Shown in pieces: positions 1 to 5,803 of a stretch of DNA of 6,530 nucleotides. Position 1 is the first letter of the stretch; the number at the start of each line of letters is the position of its first letter. Source of the stretch: Fimbriimonadaceae bacterium (GTDB lineage Bacteria > Armatimonadota > Fimbriimonadia > Fimbriimonadales > Fimbriimonadaceae); the NCBI GenBank assembly GCA_014380605.1, contig JACMJO010000204.1:1-6530 (forward strand), written 5' to 3'. Under the pieces are notes generated by a model. That model was not told the DNA's origin and made no database searches. It worked only from the letters and a program-made list of their open reading frames with translations. A program made the position numbers and the translations under genes.

Positions 1-124
1 CTGCGCCGGGGTGGCCATGCTGCTCCACCTGCTCTCCACGGCGAGCCTCGCCTCCGGCCTCGTGCCCGACGTCGGCCTCTTCCCCATCGCGGGGACCGCG
101 CGCTCCACGCTGTGGTTCCAGCAG
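1..124. other. GC-rich foreign or chimeric edge segment
   Basis: Bases 1-120 are 74% G+C, while 181-240 are about 43%. Read in frame 2 from base 2, all 41 codons up to base 124 end in G or C, and the frame is rich in Leu, Ala, Ser and Gly. This is typical of a coding exon from a very high-GC genome and unlike every other gene here. The bias stops abruptly near base 124 (next codons GCT, GGG, CGG, GAA, CGG, ACT, TTG, TTT), and the frame ends at a TAG at 158-160. I read this as a piece of another molecule joined to the local sequence, by assembly or library chimerism or by a recombination junction. I do not recognise the encoded peptide. Confidence 0.5.
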
Positions 125-399
125 GCTGGGCGGGAACGGACTTTGTTTACAGCGATGTAGCTATCATCAACGCCCTTCAGGAGAACAACGCATCAAAGAT
201 CAATGGACACATTCGGTTTGAGAAACTATCTTTGAGCGCCTATGGGCAGACAATGAGCTTGGTGATTCCGATTGCTACGGTAAACGAGCCGAGGCTGGGC
301 CAGCTAGTCCAAGATGAGCAGATGTCGCGGCTCAAGGTTCTCGCAAATTGGGTGTTCAACACTCAAAATGCACCTGCCCCAGCTCCTCCTGCGCGATAG
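1..399 (+). CDS. Truncated unknown protein, C-terminal part only
   Basis: Frame 1 is open from the window edge to a TAG at 397-399. The trustworthy part begins around base 130, just after the composition break, and encodes roughly 90 residues (about V112 codon onward in a GTG-initiated reading). It contains a stretch of mixed hydrophobic and polar residues (YSDVAIINAL, then SLVIPIATV), an acidic/Met-containing helix-like segment, a WVFNT segment and a tail rich in Pro and Ala (NAPAPAPPAR). No family is recognisable. The GTG at 112 is the nearest formal start, but it lies inside the GC-rich segment and has no ribosome-binding site, so the true N-terminus is probably lost at the junction. It ends 21 bases before the dodecin gene on the same strand, so the two could be co-transcribed. 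Confidence 0.4.
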   Translation: MRRGGHAAPPALHGEPRLRPRARRRPLPHRGDRALHAVVPAGWAGTDFVYSDVAIINALQENNASKINGHIRFEKLSLSAYGQTMSLVIPIATVNEPRLGQLVQDEQMSRLKVLANWVFNTQNAPAPAPPAR

Positions 400-420
400 C
401 CAACCCGTATACTTGCACGT

Positions 421-624
421 ATGTCAGTTGCAAAAGTAATCGAAATCTCTTCGTCTTCGTCCGTCAGCTTCGACGACGCCATCAAGCAAGGCGTGTCTAG
501 AGCCAGCAAGACGGTGAAGAATATCCAGGGAGCCTGGATCCAAGACCAACAGGTCGTGGTATCCAATAATCAAGTAACCGAGTATCGCGTGATGATGAAG
601 GTCACGTTCATTCTCGAGGGCTAG
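421..624 (+). CDS. Dodecin family flavin-binding protein
   Basis: This 67-residue protein matches the dodecin family in length and pattern. It has an N-terminal beta strand (AKVIEI), a helix with the family signature FDDAI..GV.RASKT (residues 17-31), the segment NIQGAW, and two antiparallel strands ending in KVTFILEG. Characterised dodecins form hollow cytoplasmic dodecamers that store or buffer flavins (FMN, riboflavin, lumichrome), stacking isoalloxazine rings against a conserved Trp; W39 here is the likely equivalent. In the last strands the dodecins I know commonly read YQV or FQV, with Gln contacting the flavin, whereas here it is Y55-R56-V57, which might alter ligand choice. The ATG at 421 has no obvious SD. 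A strong hairpin terminator lies immediately downstream. The identification is firm; the ligand is inferred. Confidence 0.9.
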   Translation: MSVAKVIEISSSSSVSFDDAIKQGVSRASKTVKNIQGAWIQDQQVVVSNNQVTEYRVMMKVTFILEG

Positions 625-629
625 TCAAA

Positions 630-671
630 CCCTAGGTGCGACGCTCCTGTCGCACCTACGGGTCTTTCTTT
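630..671 (+). terminator. Hairpin terminator, probably shared by convergent genes
   Basis: A perfect 10-bp inverted repeat (633-642 with 649-658) encloses a 6-base loop. CCC at 630-632 can pair with GGG at 660-662 across a one-base bulge. A T-rich run with two TTT blocks follows on the plus strand (663-671), making a standard intrinsic terminator 6 bases after the dodecin stop. The same hairpin lies at the end of the minus-strand RHH gene, whose TAG stop (656-658) sits within the stem. It may stop transcription from both sides, although the minus-strand T-tract is weak. Confidence 0.8.
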
Positions 672-814
672 CCGCCGCGCTTCTTCTTCACCGCCTCGCG
701 GAGGAGGAATTCGATCTGTGCGTTCACCGATCGAAAATCTTCCGCCGCCATCCTCTGCAGTTCATCCCACAGTTCGGGACTGATTCGCAGCACAAACGTC
801 TTTCGCTCTGCCAT
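656..814 (-). CDS. Arc-type ribbon-helix-helix small protein
   Basis: This 52-residue frame begins with MAERKTFVLRISPELWDELQ and continues through RSVNAQIEFLLREAV to a basic tail (KKKRGGKKDP). It has the classic ribbon-helix-helix layout: a short N-terminal strand (about residues 4-10, K-T-F-V-L-R-I) that would enter the DNA major groove as a dimer, helix A (SPELWDELQRMAAE, 12-25), a turn around R28-S29-V30-N31, and helix B (AQIEFLLREAVKK). It resembles the Arc-like domain proteins often found beside SPFH genes. Its ATG (814-812) shares one base with the TAA of the upstream SPFH gene (TAATG), so translation is probably coupled. No separate SD or promoter is visible. The role is inferred: a small DNA-binding regulator of its own operon, or a cytoplasmic partner of the SPFH protein. 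Its stop lies inside the shared terminator stem. Confidence 0.85.
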   Translation of the reverse strand: MAERKTFVLRISPELWDELQRMAAEDFRSVNAQIEFLLREAVKKKRGGKKDP

Positions 815-1698
815 TACCCCGGGTACAGAGTTCCTGAGTTCAGCACAGGCTGCACGTTCGTTTCGCTACACAACACGACGAGCAAGTTGCTCACCATGGC
901 CGCCTTGCGCTCGTCATCCAGAACGACGATCTTGTCGCGCTCTAAGTGGGCAAGGGCCATCTGAACCATGCCCACAGCACCGTCGACGATTCGCTGCCTG
1001 GCCGCAATGATTGCCGCCGCCTGCTGCTTGCGCAACATGACACCAGCAATCTCTTGGGCGTAGGCCAGGTGCGAGAGGCGGGCTTCGATGACTTTGATCC
1101 CGGCTAGAGCCAAACGCTCCTCCAACTCGATTCCCAAGTGCTTGGAAATCTCATCGGTATTGCGCATCAGGCTGATCTTGTCGTCGTCGCCATCGTAGGG
1201 ATAGGCGCTGGCAAGATGTCTGATCGCCGTTTCGCTCTGCAGGTTGACAAAGTCGGGATAGTACTCGACGTCGAAACTTGCTTTGTAGGTGTCCTCGACC
1301 TGCCAGATAACGATCGCCGCGATCTCGACGGGGTTGCCGACGCTGTCGTTGACCTTCAGCCTCTGCCCATTGAGCGTCTGAGCCCTTAGAGAGATGTTGC
1401 GCTTGGAGTAGAACGGGTTTGTCCAGTGGAACCCCGAAGACTTCACCGTTCCGATGTACTTTCCAAACAGTAGCAAGACCTTGCTGCCGTTTGGATCGAT
1501 GATAAAGAATCCTCCCATCATCACCGCACCTAAAATGAACAGCGTCATCATTTGCCACACCAAGGTCATTGCCCCCGGATGGTTCTCTCCCAGCTTCACC
1601 AGTTGATAGACCTGATACGACGCGTACCCATACATTCCCAAGATAACGAGCAACATCACAAACCCATTGATCGCCTTCTTTTCTTTTTCGTGAACCAT
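814..1698 (-). CDS. SPFH (stomatin/prohibitin/flotillin) membrane protein
   Basis: The predicted 294-residue protein has a short charged N-terminus (MVHEKEKKA) and two hydrophobic segments (about residues 12-34 and 43-67). An SPFH/Band-7 domain follows from about 70 to 210 (PNGSKVLLLFGKYIGTVKSSGFHW, starting after the second helix; NPVEIAAIVIWQV; SETAIRHLAS; EERLALAGIKVIEARLSHLAY). An Ala- and Gln-rich helix (KQQAAAIIAARQ) and a C-terminal tail ending LYPG complete it. SPFH proteins assemble into large membrane rings or microdomains and often scaffold proteases or other enzymes; the partner here is unknown. The start at 1698 is preferred over an in-frame ATG at 1716 because AGGAG (1705-1709) lies 6 bases upstream of it, whereas 1716 has no SD and may lie at or upstream of the transcription start. 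The stop overlaps the RHH start by one base. The family call is secure; the cellular role is not. Confidence 0.93.
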   Translation of the reverse strand: MVHEKEKKAINGFVMLLVILGMYGYASYQVYQLVKLGENHPGAMTLVWQMMTLFILGAVMMGGFFIIDPNGSKVLLLFGKYIGTVKSSGFHWTNPFYSKRNISLRAQTLNGQRLKVNDSVGNPVEIAAIVIWQVEDTYKASFDVEYYPDFVNLQSETAIRHLASAYPYDGDDDKISLMRNTDEISKHLGIELEERLALAGIKVIEARLSHLAYAQEIAGVMLRKQQAAAIIAARQRIVDGAVGMVQMALAHLERDKIVVLDDERKAAMVSNLLVVLCSETNVQPVLNSGTLYPG

Positions 1699-1704
1699 TT
1701 GATT

Positions 1705-1709
1705 CTCCT
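1705..1709 (-). promoter_or_regulatory. Ribosome-binding site that sets the SPFH start
   Basis: The minus strand reads AGGAG six bases before the ATG at 1698. It falls inside the coding sequence that would result from the upstream ATG at 1716. This supports initiation at 1698 and shortens the SPFH protein by six residues. Confidence 0.6.
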
Positions 1710-1720
1710 GTGACATCGAT

Positions 1721-1729
1721 ATGATATCA
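1721..1729 (-). promoter_or_regulatory. Possible extended -10 promoter for SPFH/RHH operon
   Basis: The minus strand reads TGATATCAT, a TGn motif followed by TATCAT (4 of 6 matches to TATAAT), in a locally AT-rich patch. No convincing -35 hexamer sits at 16-18 bases; a TTGCAA lies about 23 bases away. Transcription would begin near 1714, giving a leader of about 15 bases that carries the AGGAG site. This agrees with the start at 1698. It rests on motif reading only. Confidence 0.35.
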
Positions 1730-1813
1730 CATTGATTCCACTATTGGGGTTGCAACGTATGGGCAAAAGGTCCCCGTAACCGTGCGATGATCGGGCCGAC
1801 GCGGCTCCTACAC

Positions 1814-1848
1814 GAGAAAGCCCTCCAACCCAGTTGGGTTGAAGGGCT
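1814..1848 (-). terminator. Intrinsic terminator of the thioredoxin-like gene
   Basis: Bases 1819-1832 and 1835-1848 form a 14-bp stem. On the minus-strand RNA the only non-Watson-Crick position is a G-U pair (1825/1842). Allowing for closure, the loop is about 4 bases. The minus strand continues with TTTCTCG after the stem. It lies 23 bases beyond the stop of the gene at 1871-2488, as expected for an intrinsic terminator. It also insulates that gene from the SPFH promoter downstream. Confidence 0.8.
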
Positions 1849-1870
1849 CGTTCGATTCTCGAATTGAAGA

Positions 1871-2488
1871 TCAGCTTCCGTACTTAACGCCACAGCCGTA
1901 AGGCCGGGCCTTTTTGACGGATACTTCCTTCCCTGCCATCGCCTCGCTAAGGGCTTGGGTTACGTAGTTGGTCACGCTGGGATCGGTTTGGGGCTTGGAA
2001 ACCGCCTTGTTGTCGATCCCACCCGCATAGATAATCTTGCCTTCAGGATTGATCACGTACATGTGGGGAGTCGTCTTTGCGCCGTATTCCTTGCCAACTT
2101 TTCCAGTCGGATCGAGGAGCACAGCCGTCATGCTGCCTTGGTTCTTCTTGGTTTGGTCGTTCATGGCGGCGGGTTCATAGTAACCCTGCTTGCCAGGTGC
2201 GGACGAGACGATCGATAGCCACACGACGCCTTTTTTGGTCCACTCCTTTTGGAGCCCAGGCATGTTGCCAGACTCATAGTGGGTTTGAACATAAGGGCAA
2301 CCGTAGTTCAGCCACTCCAGAACGACATACTTGCCTTTGAAGTCGCTAAGCGTGTGGCTCTTGCCATTCGTATCGGTGAGGGCAAACACGGGCGCCGCTT
2401 CCCCTGGCTCAGCCGAGGGATTTAGATTGAATCCAACTGCGAGCGAGCCTGCCAAGACCAGTGCGCTGCTCAGTGCGAGAATCTTCAT
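1871..2488 (-). CDS. Exported thioredoxin-fold/redoxin (AhpC-TSA-like) protein
   Basis: The 205-residue protein has a Sec-type signal peptide (K2 then hydrophobic residues 3-20; no lipobox Cys) and a redoxin domain from about 28 to 185. Visible landmarks are APVFALTDTNGK, LSDFKGKYVVLEWLNYGCPYV (C64 at the active-site helix), WLSIVSS, and a cis-Pro loop K138-T-T-P141. After these come HMYVINPEGKIIYAGGIDN and a C-terminal RPYGCGVKY with C199. The active site is C-P-Y-V rather than C-x-x-C. It therefore resembles the periplasmic redoxin group with a single N-terminal Cys, and C199 could be the resolving Cys. Likely activity is thiol-peroxidase or disulfide chemistry outside the cytoplasm; the substrate is unknown. 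The ATG has GGAGG nine bases upstream. It is monocistronic, with its own terminator, and divergent from the DinB-fold gene. Confidence 0.88.
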   Translation of the reverse strand: MKILALSSALVLAGSLAVGFNLNPSAEPGEAAPVFALTDTNGKSHTLSDFKGKYVVLEWLNYGCPYVQTHYESGNMPGLQKEWTKKGVVWLSIVSSAPGKQGYYEPAAMNDQTKKNQGSMTAVLLDPTGKVGKEYGAKTTPHMYVINPEGKIIYAGGIDNKAVSKPQTDPSVTNYVTQALSEAMAGKEVSVKKARPYGCGVKYGS

Positions 2489-2497
2489 AGTAACTTT

Positions 2498-2502
2498 CCT
2501 CC
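2498..2502 (-). promoter_or_regulatory. Ribosome-binding site of the thioredoxin-like gene
   Basis: The minus strand carries GGAGG nine bases before the ATG at 2488. It is the strongest SD in the window and fixes this start, with the signal peptide beginning at MKILALSS. Confidence 0.7.
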
Positions 2503-2528
2503 GTTACAGATACTTAGTAAAACGTCGC

Positions 2529-2541
2529 CTTTGAATCAAAG
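2529..2541. promoter_or_regulatory. Short palindrome in divergent intergenic region, candidate operator
   Basis: CTTTGA-A-TCAAAG is a perfect 6-1-6 palindrome. It lies 40 bases upstream of the thioredoxin-like gene and about 70 bases upstream of the DinB-fold gene, inside the 121-base divergent gap (2489-2609). On the minus strand a TTGATT within it could serve as a -35 element, with a weak TAAGTA 17 bases downstream, so a repressor bound here could block that promoter. A palindrome this short can occur by chance. Confidence 0.25.
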
Positions 2542-2609
2542 CTCACATCTTCTGCCCATTTTTTCAGCAAAGCGCGATTATTTCAGCGCTCGCCACGTTA
2601 GCTTTTGGT

Positions 2610-3161
2610 ATGAGGGGGATTGCTGACTGGACAACCACGCTCACAGAGAAAAGCCGCGAATTGGAAAAGCGCGCTACGGAAAGATTAAAGACCTTGACCA
2701 ACGATCAAATCAATTGGCGGCCGGATAAAGCCACTTGGAGCATTGGCCAACAGTTCGATCATCTGTTGCTTTCCACGCGACCTTACATCGAAATTATCCA
2801 GCGAGTTGGAGCATCGGCAGGCCCCGCCCAGAAAGACTACAAGCCAAGCTTGTGGGGCAAGTTTATGTTTAGGGCGGTCGGTCCCGAGGAAAGCTTCCCG
2901 GCTCCCGTTCCCAAACCGATGGTTCCCACAGAGAAACCGGTCGACCGAGCCATTATCGACGAATTCACAGGCTTGCAGGACCAGTTTCAAGCTCTGGTGT
3001 GCGGCCTCGTTGGAAAGGATTTGAACGCGCGGTTCACCTCTCCCTTTGCGAGTTTCGTCAAGCTCAAGCTCGGAGATGCGATCAAGATGAACGCGCTCCA
3101 CAATGAAAGGCATCTTAACAAGGCGTTAAGGTTGCTGGAACGTACCGACTTTCCTCGCTGA
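2610..3161 (+). CDS. DinB-fold putative metal-dependent protein
   Basis: The 183-residue protein fits the DinB/YfiT-like four-helix-bundle superfamily. The first helix (about 8-30) is followed by the typical L-x-x-x-Q-I-N-W-R-P-x-x-x-x-W-S-I-G-Q segment (29-47) leading into F49-D50-H51-L52. The C-terminal helix carries H164-N-E-R-H168. H51, H164 and H168 would form the usual three-His divalent metal site, so the site appears intact. Relatives include bacillithiol or mycothiol S-transferases and many proteins of unknown activity; I cannot assign a substrate. The insert around 69-112 is Pro-rich (FPAPVPKPMVPTEKP). The ATG at 2610 has no visible SD. The gene ends 36 bases before the SDR gene, so the two probably form an operon. 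Confidence 0.85.
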   Translation: MRGIADWTTTLTEKSRELEKRATERLKTLTNDQINWRPDKATWSIGQQFDHLLLSTRPYIEIIQRVGASAGPAQKDYKPSLWGKFMFRAVGPEESFPAPVPKPMVPTEKPVDRAIIDEFTGLQDQFQALVCGLVGKDLNARFTSPFASFVKLKLGDAIKMNALHNERHLNKALRLLERTDFPR

Positions 3162-3197
3162 TCAATACGCCACAAGGTACAACGAGTCTCGTCAACG

Positions 3198-4001
3198 ATG
3201 GAGACTATGCCCGGATACCTTGATTTGTCTGGAAAAGTTGCCCTGATTACCGGAGGCTCGTCGGGAATCGGTAAAGGCGCAGCGATCGAGATGGCAAAGC
3301 AGGGCGCAGGGATCGCTCTGATCGGTAGGACACCGGACGAACTCGAGGAGACCAGGCAAGAGATCTCAGAGACGGGCACGTGCCGCGCTTATACCGCCGA
3401 CATCTCAAACTCTCAACTTCTCAAGAGTGCCATCGACCACGCCGCTAGAGACTTCGGCCGTCTCGACATCGTCTTCGCCAACGCAGGCATCAATGGCGTC
3501 TGGGCGCCGATCGACGATATCACAGAGGAAGAGTACGACCAGACCATGGACATCAACCTCAAGGGGACATTCATGACCATCAAGTTCGCGGTTCCGCATC
3601 TGAGGAAACAGGAAAAGGGCTCTATCATCGTCACTTCCTCCGTGAATGGCACTCGGATGTTCAGCAACACGGGAGCGACCATCTATTCGACAAGCAAAGC
3701 GGGGCAAGTCGCGATGGCGAAGATGTTGGCAATCGAGTTGGGCCGCCAGAATATCAGGGTCAACGTAATCTGCCCAGGATCCATTGGCACCGATATCGGA
3801 GACAACACCGAACATCGAAATACCAAGGGGCTAGGACAGCCAGTGCAGTATCCGGAAGGTCAGATTCCCATGCCAGGTCGCCGAACTGGAACAATCGAGC
3901 AAGTCGGCCGCCTAGCGCTGTTTCTCGCATCTGATGCCTCTGACCATATTAACGGCGAGGTCGTCTACATCGATGGCGGTCAGTCGCTAGTCCAAGGCTA
4001 A
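3198..4001 (+). CDS. SDR family NAD(P)-dependent oxidoreductase
   Basis: This is a classical short-chain dehydrogenase/reductase of 267 residues with a Rossmann fold. The cofactor motif T18-G-G-S-S-G-I-G25 is followed by strand 2 ending I42-G-R44; Arg at that place usually favours NADP(H). Further landmarks are D68-I, N95-A-G97, N120 in D-I-N-L, S148, Y163-S-T-S-K167 and P193-G194. The catalytic tetrad N-S-Y-K is complete, with S to Y spacing of 15 residues, two longer than in FabG. The C-terminus ends VVYIDGGQSL, the usual dimer-interface strand. It would reduce a carbonyl or oxidise an alcohol in the cytoplasm; the substrate cannot be read from sequence. Start at 3198 or the in-frame ATG at 3207 (MPGYLDLSGK) are both possible, as neither has a good SD. 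Its stop overlaps the stop of the opposing DUF1003 gene. Confidence 0.92.
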   Translation: METMPGYLDLSGKVALITGGSSGIGKGAAIEMAKQGAGIALIGRTPDELEETRQEISETGTCRAYTADISNSQLLKSAIDHAARDFGRLDIVFANAGINGVWAPIDDITEEEYDQTMDINLKGTFMTIKFAVPHLRKQEKGSIIVTSSVNGTRMFSNTGATIYSTSKAGQVAMAKMLAIELGRQNIRVNVICPGSIGTDIGDNTEHRNTKGLGQPVQYPEGQIPMPGRRTGTIEQVGRLALFLASDASDHINGEVVYIDGGQSLVQG

Positions 4002-4528
4002 GTCTTCTTCTGCTCCTGACGACGTTCGATTTGGCTGATGACGGCCTCCGGATTGATATCTTCTTCAAGTTCTGCTAAGTCAGGATCTTTGGACTTGTCG
4101 ACTCCTAGTTTGTCGGCGATGAGGTCGGCCAGGCGGATGAGGCGGGTTAACTCGTGCTCGGTGAGGAGATTGATCTGAACGTCCAACTCCGCCCGATTGT
4201 CGCTCTCGATCTGCATCCGATTCTGGGCAATGAGAACGAAAAGGCTTAAGAATATGGCCTCGATCGAGAGCACCATGGTCAGCAGCCCAAATGGAAACGG
4301 GTCGAACGGCTTAAAGCCAAGGGCGCCCACGTTGGCAAGAATCCAGAACGTAAAAAAGAAGGCATGAATGCAGACCGAAGTCATACTGCCGATGCCGTTG
4401 GTGATCCTCACCGCTAGCTTTTGATGCCAAGGCAGTCGATCCAGCTTTTTCTGCTCGTGATTGTGGAGCAGTTCGATATTCTCTTCGATTATCCGACTGC
4501 ATTGTCCATTTCCAGAATCCTGCGACAT
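3998..4528 (-). CDS. DUF1003 family membrane protein
   Basis: The 176-residue protein has an N-terminal soluble helix (11-40), two membrane segments (about 49-70 and 80-102) and a charged, probably coiled C-terminal tail (105-176). DUF1003 hallmarks are present: the H55-A-F-F-F-T-F-W-I-L-A-N stretch, F75-D-P-F-P-F80, L87-S-I-E-A-I-F-L-S95 and Q102-N-R104. The family's biochemical role is not established to my knowledge. The ATG at 4528 has no clear SD but is the only sensible in-frame start before the first helix. The gene is convergent with the SDR gene, sharing bases 3998-4001 between the two stop codons. It is divergent from the acyl-CoA dehydrogenase with about 65 bases between starts, so the promoters must lie close together or overlap. 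Confidence 0.9.
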   Translation of the reverse strand: MSQDSGNGQCSRIIEENIELLHNHEQKKLDRLPWHQKLAVRITNGIGSMTSVCIHAFFFTFWILANVGALGFKPFDPFPFGLLTMVLSIEAIFLSLFVLIAQNRMQIESDNRAELDVQINLLTEHELTRLIRLADLIADKLGVDKSKDPDLAELEEDINPEAVISQIERRQEQKKT

Positions 4529-4593
4529 ACAAGCATTAAACGCCTTTCATGCCCCATGCGGCTAACCACCGGGACTCGGTACCCTATTGGGCC

Positions 4594-5787
4594 ATGGACT
4601 TCGCCCTGACGCAAGAGCACGACCTAATTCGAGAATCCGCCTACAAATTCGGACAAAACGAAATCCTTCCCGGGCTTAGGGAACGAGATCGGGAGGCGAA
4701 GTCAGATCGAGCAACGCTGGATAAAATGGGCAAAGCCGGGCTCCTGGGCCTATCCATTCCCGCTAAGTACGGCGGAAGCGATACTGACTACATTTCTCTC
4801 GGCATCGCCTGCGAGGAACTTGAACGCGCCGACACCAGCGCCCGAGTCGTGATGAGCGTCCATAGCGGGTTGCACTGCATGACCATCCTTCAATGGGGCA
4901 CGGAGGAACAGAAGCAAAGGTGGCTGCCAAAACTTGCGTCGGGAGAGCATGTCGGTGCGTTTGGATTGACTGAGCCAAATGCGGGTTCGGACGCCGCCAA
5001 TATCACCACGACCGCAGTTAAGGATGGCGATCACTATGTGGTGAACGGCTCAAAGACCTGGATTTCCCTTGCGGACTATGCGGATCAGTTTTTGGTGATT
5101 ACGAAGTTGTCGGGTTCGTCGGCGAAGGCTCCGTACGCGGCCTTTATTGTCGACCGCAACACTGCGGGTTTCAGTTCCCGGGCTTTACACGGGAAGCTAG
5201 GCGTCCGCGCGGGCAATACCGGCGAGATATTCTTCCAGGACATGAGAGTTCCCGCGGACTGTCTCCTTGGGAAAGAAGGCGACGGGTTCAAAGTGGCGAT
5301 GTCGGCGTTGGACCATGGCCGTTACACTGTGGCTTCCGGCTCAGTCGGCATCATCACCGCTTGCCTAGACGCCTGCGTTCCTTACGCAAACGACCGGAAA
5401 GTTGGCGGCGAGCCGATCGGCAAGAAACAGCTCGTCCAACAAATGATCGCCTCGATGGTGCAGGGGCGAGAGATTGGCCGCCTGCTCTACTACAAGGTTG
5501 GCTGGATGAAGAACACGGGCCAGCGCCACACCCGAGAGTGCTCGCTCGCCAAGTGGACCAACTGTGCCGCGGCATTCGATGCGGCGAACAAGGCAGTTGA
5601 GATTCACGGCGCTTATGGATATATCGACGAGTTCCCCGTCGAGCGTTACTTCCGAAACTCACGCGGCGCGATGATCTACGAAGGCACCCACGAAATCCAT
5701 ACCCTCATGCAGGCGGAGTACGAGCTTGGATACCGGTCGGACAAGCCACTAGCTCACATGCTTCCGACCTATCCGTTTGAAGGTTAG
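4594..5787 (+). CDS. Acyl-CoA dehydrogenase (FAD flavoprotein)
   Basis: The protein is 397 residues from M-D-F-A-L-T, the usual family opening; the frame extends to an ATG at 4549, but those 15 extra residues look non-native. The N-terminal helical domain carries P56-A-K-Y-G-G61. The middle beta domain has T126-E-P-N-A-G-S-D133, which contacts FAD and substrate. The C-terminal helical domain has the A-L-D-H-G-R-Y segment and ends with I361-Y-E-G-T-H-E-I, where E363 is the expected catalytic base. It would oxidise an acyl-CoA to the 2-enoyl-CoA, passing electrons to an electron-transfer flavoprotein. R84 lies just before M87-S-V, where human glutaryl-CoA dehydrogenase has its substrate-binding Arg and short-chain enzymes have Gly. 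A dicarboxylic acyl-CoA substrate is therefore possible but unproven. HicA starts 16 bases downstream. Confidence 0.93.
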   Translation: MDFALTQEHDLIRESAYKFGQNEILPGLRERDREAKSDRATLDKMGKAGLLGLSIPAKYGGSDTDYISLGIACEELERADTSARVVMSVHSGLHCMTILQWGTEEQKQRWLPKLASGEHVGAFGLTEPNAGSDAANITTTAVKDGDHYVVNGSKTWISLADYADQFLVITKLSGSSAKAPYAAFIVDRNTAGFSSRALHGKLGVRAGNTGEIFFQDMRVPADCLLGKEGDGFKVAMSALDHGRYTVASGSVGIITACLDACVPYANDRKVGGEPIGKKQLVQQMIASMVQGREIGRLLYYKVGWMKNTGQRHTRECSLAKWTNCAAAFDAANKAVEIHGAYGYIDEFPVERYFRNSRGAMIYEGTHEIHTLMQAEYELGYRSDKPLAHMLPTYPFEG

Positions 5788-5803
5788 GTGAACTTGGCGT
5801 AAC

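Noticed and set aside
636..1010. 124-codon plus-strand frame opposite the SPFH/RHH genes
   Set aside because: It is rich in Arg, Ser and Cys with no family pattern, starts inside the terminator hairpin, and lies antisense to two confident genes.
2561..2587. Direct repeat TTTCAGC in the DinB upstream region
   Set aside because: Two copies of 7 bases in an AT-rich intergenic stretch are within chance expectation, and spacing does not suggest an operator or attachment site.
2685..3113. Long minus-strand frame opposite the DinB-fold gene
   Set aside because: The plus strand carries an intact DinB metal triad; the antisense product has no recognisable motif and no SD.
3405..3815. 136-codon minus-strand frame inside the SDR gene
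   Set aside because: A shadow of codon structure in the SDR gene; composition rich in Asp and His without domain signatures.
4549..4593. ATG at 4549 as the acyl-CoA dehydrogenase start
   Set aside because: The 15 extra residues (PHAANHRDSVPYWA) are unlike the family, no SD precedes 4549, and M-D-F-A-L-T at 4594 is the standard family opening.
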